Below are positions 55,481-64,000 of a DNA stretch of 64,000 nt, one piece after another (position 1 is the first letter of the stretch; each line of letters begins with the position of its first letter). The stretch spans positions 22,904,374 through 22,968,373 of the forward strand of contig CP099847.1 in the NCBI GenBank assembly GCA_030062745.1, given 5' to 3'. The notes beneath the pieces are model-generated. The model was given only the letters and a program-made list of their open reading frames with translations. It was not told where the DNA came from and did no database searches. The stretch is from Capitulum mitella. Its lineage: Eukaryota > Arthropoda > Thecostraca > Pollicipedomorpha > Pollicipedidae. Position numbers and translations under genes: made by a program.

Positions 55481-56894
55481 GCGCCAATGGCTCTTCGGTC
55501 GGCGTCGCTCGCTCGGTCACGCCCCTCTGCGTCCGATGCCCGCCGACTGGGAAGGAGGGGCCGCGGGGGGGAGGATAGCGTGGACGATGAGCGGGAGCTC
55601 CTGATCCTGGCCCGACCCCCCGATCGTGGTCGTCGTGATTGGCCGCTGGAAGCTAGCCAGACATGGCCCCGCTGGGGTTTCGCCAGCCACGAAATTCTCG
55701 CCAGGGGCCAGTGGCCTCCTCTGGACTTTGATTCCCTCCGTAAAACAGCCTGATGCTTTGAACTGTCTGCACCATGTCGTAAATATTTATGTTTGTTTGT
55801 TAGCAATTAGTTGCTGTTGCCTGACGCGAACGTGAAAAGGGAAATTTCTTCGCATGCAGCTGAGCGTTTCGTCGTCACTTCGGACGGCCGTGTGCAGTCT
55901 GCCTGACCCTCATCGTGACGAGTGCGATGCAGTTTCGTAGGCAGGGATTGGGTTGTTAAGCTGTTGGAGGTCTGGCCAAAGAGTTTTCACGTGGTCATTT
56001 CAAGAAATGTTCATTCTGCGAGCTTCAGGATGATTATTTTTCTATCCTGATAACCAGATTATTTATCCTAATAACCAGACAACAGAATTCATTGTCGCGG
56101 AAACTGCTGGCTTCATTTGCAAGACCCGTGTCTGCTGTTGACAGCTAGATAATGCTGATTGCGTATTTACGTCGCGGTGTCGTCTACTTAAAATCGCTCG
56201 CGGAGAACGGTAATCCCACGCGCGGCAGACCGGCGGGCTTTCGCTGTCGTTTCCCGCCTCCGTGGGCGAGTAAGTATGCCAGTTTTTGTCAGGGTGTCAC
56301 GCCGAGCTGTGAGGCGGCGCCACTGGCGCGCGCGCGCTCATCAAGCCGCGGCAACCCTATCTTGTCCGGGCCCTCCCTTCTGACCTCGATTTAGCCAGTT
56401 AGTGCTGCCGGTTTCACGGGCTGCCGTCCAGCTCGTTTTGAACGGCCATGTGGCCTCTTTGGTCCAACCCTCTCTTAGTACCCTGTCTGTCGTCCTCCCG
56501 GCCCTTCCCGGACCAGGCGCGGTCCCGCCGCCTGCCCTGGAGGTCGCCGCGGCCCGCTCCCCCTCGCGTGCCCCGTCTACCGTGTCTCCCGTGCCGCCGC
56601 CGCCGCCCGCGGTCACGGCCGGCGGAGGGCGGCCGGGCTGATCTTACCTGCCCGGACGCCGAGTTTCTCGAGTTCTCTGGGGGAGAAGAAACCATGACGC
56701 GGCGGCGTCACGCCGGCGGGCCGGCTGACCTAGTGCGGCCGCCGCCGGCTCGCTTTCTGACTGACGAGACCGCGCCGCCGGCACGGACCGCGCCAATGGA
56801 CGCCGACGGCGGCCGCGGCGCCGCGGTGGCGGGGACCGGGGCGGCGACTGCGGGCGGCATGGTCGGGGACCGGCCGGTGACGACTGGGGGATGA

Positions 56895-57775
56895 CAGGGC
56901 CAGGGGCCGAGGGTGGCGGCTGCAGGAGTGGATGGCAGGGTCGGAGAGCGGGTGGTTGCGACTGCAGAGTGGCAAGGTCAGGGGCGGGGGTGGCGACGTC
57001 AGAGTGGCAGGGTCAGATACCGGAGAGAGGGGGATGACAATTGTGCGGTGATAGGGTCGAGGACCGAGGGTTGACGACTGTGGGGTGGCGGGGTCGGGGA
57101 CCGGGGTGACGACTCTGGGGTGGCAGACTCAGCAGGGACCTGGAGGTGACGACCGCGGGGTGGCACGGTCAGGGGCCGAGGGTGGCGGCTGCGGGAGTGG
57201 ATGGCAGGGTCGGAGAGCGGGGGGTTGCGACTGCGGATTGGCAAGGCCAGGGACGGGGGCGGGTGAGGTGGCTGCAAGGTGGCAGGGTCGGGAACCGGGG
57301 GAGGGGAGGGATGACGACTGCAGGGTGGTAGGGTCGAGGACCGAGGATTGACGATTGCGGGGTGGCGCGGTCGGGGACCGGGATGACGGCTGCGGGGTAG
57401 CATAGTGGGGGACCAAGGGTGACGACCGCGGGGTGTCGGGATGGGGTGACGGAGGGTGACGGCCGTGGGGTGTCAGGATGGGGTGCCGGAGGGTGACGAC
57501 AGCGGGGTGCCAGGATGGGGCGCCGGAGGGTGACGACCGCGGGGTGTCAGGATGGGGTGATGGAGGGTGACGGCCGTGGGGTGTCAGGATGGGGTGCCGG
57601 AGGGTGACGACCGCGGGGTGCCAGGATGGGGCGCCGGAGGGTGACGACCGCGGGGTGTCAGGATGGGGTGCCGGAGGGTGACGAGCGCGGGTGTCGGGAT
57701 GGGGTGCCGAAGGGTGACGGTCGTGGGGTGTCAGGATGGGGGACCAGGGGCTGACGACCTCGGGGTGGCAGGCTC
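56895..57775. repeat. Long G-rich minisatellite region, 37-bp core units
   Basis: From about 57410 to 57775 there are about ten units of 37 bp (GGGTGACGACCGCGGGGTGT then CAGGATGGGGTGCCGGA). From 56895 to 57410 related but longer and more diverged units (GGTGGCGGCTGCGGGAGTGG, GGCAGGGTCGG) show a higher-order duplication of about 250 bp (56900-57000 resembles 57170-57260). G-richness on the plus strand could allow G-quadruplexes. It lies 600 bp or more upstream of BORCS5. Confidence 0.9.
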
Positions 57776-58373
57776 AGGGACCCGCCGGGGCCGACGCACG
57801 TCACAGCCGACCGGCCCCCGTGAGATGAAAGCTCCTGAAGAGTCGTGTGCTCGCGGGACCACTGCAGTTTGGACATGCACCGCCGAGGCGAAGTTTTTCC
57901 GTCTTCAGCGTCGCGTGTCAGAACGACTGTTGAGCGGCGTAGTCCGGGACTGTGCTGTGGTGTCTCGGCTAGACGAAGTATAGAAAACGGCCTGTCTTTG
58001 TTCCGGACGCGGCCGAACGCGTCAATGGACATCTAACCACGAATAAGATTTCTTAAGTGATACCTTCACTTTTATGTCAACCTCATTGTCGTTTAGTTCC
58101 TGTGCCGTAACACTGAAAGCGAAAATCAGCTACACTGGCGTGAAAAACACCTGAGCTATTGGCCGGTATCCTCTGCCTGTTGTTGGACTTTTTCCTGACG
58201 CAACTTTGTCGAAGCATATCTTCTGCCGAACTGCGCCGGCCTCACATGAACTTTGCGGTTGCGGCCTGTGTCCGCTCGTGACATCTCTGTGACTCGGGTC
58301 CTCCCGAAATGTTGCGTACCGTCCGGCCGGTGACGGGCGGCCCTTGCTTTGCCCAGGGACGCGGCCGGTCGCC

Positions 58374-61300
58374 ATGGGCTCGGAGCAGAGCACGGCTGCG
58401 GCGCCGCCGCGGCCGGACGGCGGCCGCGGCGGCGGCACGCCCGTCTCGCCGCAGAACAGCGTCTGCTCGGACGTCGAGGTGCCGTACGTCTCGTACACGC
58501 AGAACCTGCCGATCGGCGACGGTGAGTCGGCGGAGCTGCGTCCGGGACTAATTGGGACGGGATGGGACCGCGCTGAGAGATGGCGGGGACCCGGCTTGGG
58601 GCCTCGTTAGACCGGGACGAGGAAATAGTGCGTATGAGTTTAGGGCCTGGTTGAGCGGGGTTTCAGACTCCTTAGGGCCAAACAGGCAGTTAAACGTGGC
58701 CTGGATGTGGTACTCACGGAAACTGTCGGAGGCCAGGGGCCTGCCTGCGCGTGCTCTGTGGAGGCTGGATTGGCAGCCCGGCCCCTCCCGGTCCACAGGA
58801 CACGTCGCAGCACTGATGATCCCACTCCGGAATGGCCGGCTATAGCCGGCCATGTTGCTCGGTGTTCTGCTGTTTCTGTGTGTGATTGCGCACTGTATCC
58901 CCATTGAATCCATTCAAAATGCGCTGTTATCCGTTGGCACTGAGTTCTGTTCGCACACAGCTGGTGAGAATTCCGTTGGCATCACATGTGTGAAATACCT
59001 TCTGGGTATGGATCTGTGGATCTGGCCTCCCAATGCGCCCAACGTTTGCACGGTGCTAAGAACGGTACGGTATGTTCCGCCGGGATGTGTGGGCATGTGT
59101 TGATTGACCTGCGTTACTTCCCACTTCGACGACATGACTTGACATGTGGCCTGTGTGGCGTGTGCGGCCCGTGTCACAGGGGACCCTGGGAATGTCAGTG
59201 CCCTGCTCACTGTAACGGGTAGTGGCATCTGTACGGTGCCGTCGGTATTCTGTTCCCTCTGACCGGCAGTGTTGTGTTCCCTATGACCGGCAGTGGAGTC
59301 ATTGCTGTGTTCCCTGCGACAGGCAGTGGAGTCAGTGTTCTGTTCCTTGTGACCGGCAGTAGAGTCAGTGTTCTGTTCCCTGTGACCGGCAGTGGAGTCA
59401 GTGCTGTGTTCCCTGTGACCGGCAGTTGAATCAGTGTTCTGTTCCCTGTGACCGGCAGTGGAGTCAGTGCTGTGTTCCCTGTGACCGGCAGTGGAGTCAG
59501 TGTTCTTTTCCCTGTGATCGGCAGTGGAGTCAGTGTTGTGTTCCCTGTGACCGGCAGTGGAGTCAGTGTTCTGTTCCCTGTGACCGGCAGTGGAGTGTTC
59601 TGTTCCCTGTGGCCGGCAGTGGAGTCAATGTTCTGTTCCCTGTGACCGGCAGTGGAGTCAGTGCTATGTTCCCTGTGACCGGCAGTTGAGTCAGTGTTCT
59701 GTTCCCTGTGACCGGCATTGGAGTGTTGTGTTCCCTGTGATCGGCATTGGCGTCAGTGTTGTGTTCCCTGTGACCGGCAGTGGAGTCAGTGTTCTGTTCC
59801 CTGTGACCGGCAGTGGAGTCAGTGTTCTGTTCCCTGTGACCGGCAGTGGAGTCGCCGCGGTCGGTGCCGCGCCGGCTGCGGCCCGGCCGGCCGCCGCGCG
59901 CTAAGCAGGCGCCGCTGCTGCCCAAGGAGATTGTGGTGGTGAAGGCGGCCGGGGCGGCGGCCGCCGCCGGGCCGGACGAGGACCCGGACCTGCGCCGACT
60001 CAGGGTCCGTGACTCGCCGGCCGGTCCGGGCTCGCCGACAGGGGGGTCTCGCGGTTCGTGACCTTCCATTGGCCAGCCGTCAGCGTCCAGCATGCTTTGC
60101 AAAGGGTTGTCTGAATGCGTGATGTGAGAGCCATAGCACGATCTCATTGCCGTGTGTAATTTAGGTACGACGCTCATAGTCGTGGTTGCAGGGAGTTGTA
60201 TTACGCCTCTTTCAGATGTGTTTGCTTTTCGTTCTGCAGTGGGAATAGCGAATGGTTGTCATTTCGCGGGGTACATATTTGGGCCTCAGATGGTTGTCAG
60301 CTGTTCCGTTGACGCCCGTGAGGCCTACCTCGCGTGCCGTGGCACTGCCGTGTATTTCTGGGGAATGCCGGTGAGGAGGACGCCAGGCTGACGGCGGCCG
60401 GCCGGCCGGCCCGCTCCGCAGCTGATCCCCAGCTTCCTGCCGGTGATGCGCGGCGCCCTGACCTTGCCCGGGTCACGTGACCCGGACGTCCTGGAGCGGC
60501 TGGACTCGGCCGCCGTTCGCCAGATGGCCGGCCGACTGCAGCGCCACCTGGCCATCAGCGCCGAGCGCACGGCCGCCCGCCAGGCGCAGATTACCGCCAG
60601 TGTCGTCCAGGTCCGTGCTAGGGGTCTCGGACCGCGGGTTATGATCGCGGTCTGAAACGAATCGCCACCGAGGCTAGGATCGCTGAAGCCAGCTGGTGTA
60701 GCCTTTACCGTGCGCCACCTGTTGTCGCGGGGAAGCTTGGCGATTGAATTTACATCGCCGTCTTTGGTTTTTCGGGGGGAGGGGCTCCCAGTAATAGTTG
60801 TTGGAACATCGGATGGTTTTGATTTAGAAGCATTCAGACTTAGAAGATAATTAATTTCCTCGTTTATACGTTTTTTTTTCATACGTTGCATCCTGCGCAT
60901 GTCATGCAGCCGTCCCTAGAAGCACGGTAATAACCTTTATTGGAATTGTTCTGGAGTTGGCCGAAGAGCGGTACTGGCCGAAATGTTGAATAAAGTGCAT
61001 GCGACGAGATTTAAAGTCCGGCTTGTCAGAAACGAATTTATGATTCTCGTCAAAGTGCCCCCAAAAATCATTGAAGTGGTGAGTAATTCTTGTAGCTAAA
61101 CCAGAAATCTTATCTTGATATCTATACCGTTGACGTTCCGCCACAGAATTTGATATTTCCGTGGCTTTAGTTCCGCGTTTTCCCACGCAAACCACCGGCA
61201 CATGTTCACCTCCCTGGCACGTTCCGGTCCGGCCGGCCCGTCCCGCGGCCGCTCTGCTGACGGCCCGTGCAGCGGGTAGGTCGCGCCGCTGACGCCCGCG

Positions 61301-61526
61301 CGTCCGGCAGCTGGACCAGCAGTCGTCGTCGCTGCTGTCGACGGTGACGGAGCGGCAGCGGGCGTTCGCGCGCCACGCCGAGCGACTCCAGAAGGTGGGC
61401 GAGGTGGCGCACTCCGTGCAGCGCTGCCACCTGCTGCTCGACGACACCGTCCGACAGCTGCGCGAGCTCAACCAGCTGCTGCCAGACGACCAGCGGCTGC
61501 AGCCGTTCCTGTGGACCACCGGCTGA
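58374..61526 (+). CDS. BORCS5: BLOC-1-related complex subunit 5 (myrlysin), four coding exons
   Basis: Myristoylated subunit that anchors BORC to lysosomes, where the complex recruits ARL8 and promotes kinesin-driven movement. Exons are 58374-58521, 59847-60004, 60422-60610 and 61311-61526; 711 nt in all, 236 residues plus stop, phases 1, 0, 0. The N-terminus MGSEQS is the family's N-myristoylation signal. Exon 2 has RAKQAPLLPKEIVVVKA, matching the RAK...DIVVV block of relatives. Exon 3 has LIPSFLPVMRGAL (relatives: EIPTFQPLLKGLL) and the LDS...QMAGRLQRHL helix. Exon 4 has TERQRAFARHAERLQKV and LNQLLPDDQRLQPF, the conserved coiled-coil end. The protein is about 40 residues longer than human, mainly in Gly/Ala/Pro-rich segments of exons 1-2. 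The exon-2 donor AGG/GTCCGT is weak. The exon-2 acceptor is the last unit of a 33-bp array filling the end of intron 1. Confidence 0.93.
59240..59853 (+). repeat. 33-bp minisatellite carrying BORCS5 exon-2 acceptor copies
   Basis: About 19 units, mostly 33 bp: TTCTGTTCCCTGTGACCGGCAG then TGGAGTCAGTG. The last unit, ending at 59846/59847, is the real 3' splice site. Each earlier unit therefore has a pyrimidine-rich tract, a TGAC branch-like word and CAG followed by TGGAGTC. In the frame set by exon 1, each standard unit contains an in-frame TGA (GTG GAG TCA GTG TTC TGT TCC CTG TGA), so use of an upstream copy would truncate the protein. Two or three units are shorter (near 59600 and 59730). 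Confidence 0.95.
60611..61310. other. BORCS5 intron 3
   Basis: 700-bp intron, GT at 60611 and AG ending at 61310. On the minus strand two consecutive open stretches (about 61200-60902 and 60900-60660) read as ordinary-looking peptide but match nothing I recognise, so they are not called. Confidence 0.5.
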
Positions 61527-64000
61527 GGCGGCCGCCGCCGGACCGCCGCTGGTCCGGCCGTGACGTGTGGACGGGACGGCCTCGGACGGCCGCGGCGTCG
61601 CCGGAGCCCACTGATTGGACCCGCTCTGCTGGGCCAGTTGGTGCGGCCGCAGGCTGCCGGTGCGGACCGCGTGACCGCGAGGCGGACGTGCAGCGGTCCT
61701 GGTGACCGCCTGGTGCTGGTGACTGGCACCAGGCGCCGCCGCCGGACGGGAAGTGGTGCCGCCGGACGGCCGCGGTCAAGTCCGGAGGGGCCCGAGCGCG
61801 CCCGACGAGTGCGCCCGGCCGTGAGACGGTGCTGCGGCGGCCTGATGCCGTACAGTCGGCAGCCGGTGCTCATGGGCGCCACTCAGCAGCGCTCTGCCGG
61901 GGAACGGGACGGCTGGTGCGCTTCGGCACCGTCGGTACGTATCAGCCTAACGCGAGGCTCGAGATAGAATGGGCGAATATACTTACTCGGTCTGGCATAA
62001 CGGCGTGGTGGTTCCCATCGCTGCGGGGCCCATCGGTGATCTGTGCCATTCCGTCTATAACGACCGTGTTAGTGCTGATAGCGTCGTTAGAGTGATTTAG
62101 TCTCCTGGCCACAAATACCAACAGCTGCGAACAAGTCTTTCACCCAGAACATGTGGAGCCGAGGTTAAAACATGCATGAAACGCTTCTTTGAATTTCCAC
62201 GCTGCACTGCCCTGTGATGTTGCAGTTCTGTTACGATTTAGTCCTCTGTGTCGTGTATTTAGCTTACCGTCTCCCTTTTTGATATACGGTGCAATGAATA
62301 TGTGGCGAAATATACAATATCTCATATGCATGTATCCGTTCTGGTTTGTAAATCTGCTAAGAGGCACTGTCAGAAGGCATTTGAAAAACTGATGAAGCGT
62401 TATTGTGCTCGTTGTGACTTATTATCTCCACTTTCTAACTGTGAAGTCGGAGTGCCAAGAAGGTCGTTTGGGTAAATTCATGAGCACGATTGCTCATGAT
62501 CTGTTCTGTTCCTCGCGCGTGCTCAAAAGAACATGACTGTTTTTATGTGGATGCTCCGGTTCAGACCCCTATGATGTGCGTTCGTGCGAGGCCAGCGACA
62601 AACTCCGCGATCGCCTGGGGAGAAATAAACAAAGAAAAGTTTATGGAGCCAGGTGTTATGGCGGCGCACTCCAGCAGCGGCCCACCTGCGGCTCCCTGTG
62701 AATAATGCAGCGTCAGCGGCGATCGTCGATTGCGTCATCAGCGGCGCGCCGCGCGTGCTGACTGCGCGCGTGGGAGGGTCCTGAGTGGCCAGGGCTGTCC
62801 GAGTCCACTGCAGTTCCACCTGCCTCTGGGTTTCCCGGCCCCCCGCAGCGAGGGCCAGTCACGTGCAGTGGTGACGGCTGCGTCTTCCGGCGCCGCACGC
62901 CACCGGAACTGGGGACGTCCGGGTCCGTCCCGCCTGGCCGAAGATGGAGTTTCGGCTGCGTTGCTGCTGCCTGCTCGGAGGCGGTCCGGAGAACCGCTAC
63001 TCCGTCTCACTTTGCAGAGAGCCTGTAACTGAGACAGAAGTGCCCACCCACTGGTGGCCCTGTCAGTGGGTAGCTGGATGGGGAGGCGAGGTCACGGCAT
63101 GTATACTTTCCTTGTTGTAACTCGAGTTTCATCCATTGCCTGGAAAGTTGCAGTGCCCGTTGCATAGTTAGCCTTTCGGTCAACAGATGGTGTTACGTTC
63201 TGTTATTTAACCCTATTCCCGGGGGCGGATTCGGCCCCCCCCCCCTGAGATCTCGAGAACTACTTATCCGATTTCATCGCAACAAACGGCAATCGATTTG
63301 CCGTGACGTGAACTACATTTTTATAAAAATAAATTTTCAAAATTTTGAAATTTGTGGATACAGGGGGGCAAAAATGTCAAAATGGGGGGTACTTTTTGAC
63401 TTCTTATTACTCCGTTGTTTATGGACCGATTTCGATGAAACTGGCATGAATCGAGAGATTATGGATAGGGCTTTTACCATGGGTATGCAAATTTGAAATT
63501 TTGAGAAAATTCAGGGGCGTTCACAGGGTTTCAAAAATAGGGGGATTAGTTTTCTAATAACGGAATGAACAAAAGAGGCCAAAACACTTTTTTAGCTTCT
63601 GCTAGTCATGTTCTGCTAAAGAAGTACAAATCGCATCACAGTGTTTGTATAATGTTAGCATAGGCGGTGCCAGGGACATAAAAAAGGGGGAACTGTCATG
63701 GTCACACGTTCTTCAGATCAACTTGTGACCTTTGACCTTAAATGACCTCCAGTGACCTTGGGGTCACCTGGAATGATGTCGTGTGCACTTCAATATTATC
63801 TGTAAACGTTTTTAATCGATTGAATTCACTCTATTCCAAAAATTTCATTTTTTGGCTATTGCGATATAGGGTACGCGCAATGACATTTTAGGTCATATCT
63901 CCGTGACCCGACCTGATATCAAGCTGAAACTTGATACACAAGTAGAGGGCACCCTTGTACGTCATATATATTCCGGGTTTGGCATTTGAAAAAACGGCGC
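61527..64000. other. Region downstream of BORCS5
   Basis: The first part (to about 61900) is GC-rich 3' UTR or flank; an AATAAA occurs only near 62625, over 1 kb past the stop. From about 63200 the sequence is AT-rich and repeat-like, with a G/C homopolymer block (GGGGGCGGATTCGGCCCCCC) and many TGACCT words at 63700-63770. It resembles the dispersed element at 21870-22240 in style. No gene was recognised. Confidence 0.5.
63700..64000. repeat. TGACCT-rich, probably transposon-derived stretch
   Basis: Within 63720-63770 the hexamer TGACCT or close forms occur about five times (TTGTGACCTTTGACCTTAAA, then TGACCTCCAGTGACCTTGGG). The following text (AGCTGAAACTTGATACACAA) has the character of a dispersed repeat. 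The element continues past the window end. Confidence 0.4.

Larger units (their letters stand above)
53271..58373. other. Intergenic region between the CUB gene and BORCS5
   Basis: No gene was recognised. It contains dispersed repeat copy 2, a 31-bp array, and the long 37-bp array region. A GC-rich open stretch at about 56400-56890 reads Pro/Ala/Arg-rich in several frames with no domain. CUB and BORCS5 are divergently transcribed from this region, so both promoters should lie here; no core promoter motif was convincing. Confidence 0.5.

Noticed and set aside
60660..61200. Two consecutive minus-strand open stretches in BORCS5 intron 3
   Set aside because: They look protein-like, but I recognise no domain; the rest of the longer frame is only a shadow of BORCS5 exon 4.

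Overview
The window is nuclear DNA of an animal, most likely an arthropod. The evidence is spliced genes with GT/AG introns, a run of the arthropod telomere pentamer TTAGG at 40926-40987, and a CUB-domain protein family known to me mainly from arthropods. Coding exons are very GC-rich and CpG-rich. A crustacean such as a barnacle fits, but that is inference from style, not proof.

Five protein genes could be rebuilt exon by exon with consistent reading frames. (1) PRDX5, minus strand, 20548 to 13818, 4 coding exons, 199 residues. (2) DCAF5, a CUL4-DDB1 substrate receptor, minus strand, 35731 to 27874, 11 coding exons, 656 residues. (3) A secreted CUB-domain protein, minus strand, 52599 to 41515, 8 coding exons, 665 residues. 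(4) An intronless class-5 semaphorin, plus strand, 45933 to 48993, lying antisense inside the 6.6-kb intron of gene 3 and broken in the last third by a 16-bp tandem duplication. (5) BORCS5 (myrlysin), plus strand, 58374 to 61526, 4 coding exons, 236 residues. The genes have unrelated roles (peroxide detoxification, ubiquitin ligation, extracellular binding, guidance signalling, lysosome positioning), and no functional cluster is implied.

The rest is intergenic and intronic DNA: 1-13817, 20549-27514, 35732-41280, 53271-58373 and 61527-64000. It holds microsatellites, many minisatellites, palindromes, a LINE fragment, and two long stretches without a single CpG (24842-26115 and 37346-39354) in an otherwise CpG-rich window.

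The most unusual signal is that minisatellites sit on gene-structure boundaries. A 77-bp array repeats the 3' splice site of DCAF5 exon 4. A 33-bp array repeats the 3' splice site of BORCS5 exon 2. A 30-bp array repeats the 5' splice site of DCAF5 exon 9. A 63-bp array spans the semaphorin stop codon. A 32-bp array of donor-like sites lies just upstream of the CUB gene. Each splice-site array presents several to nearly twenty copies of a working splice signal beside the real one.
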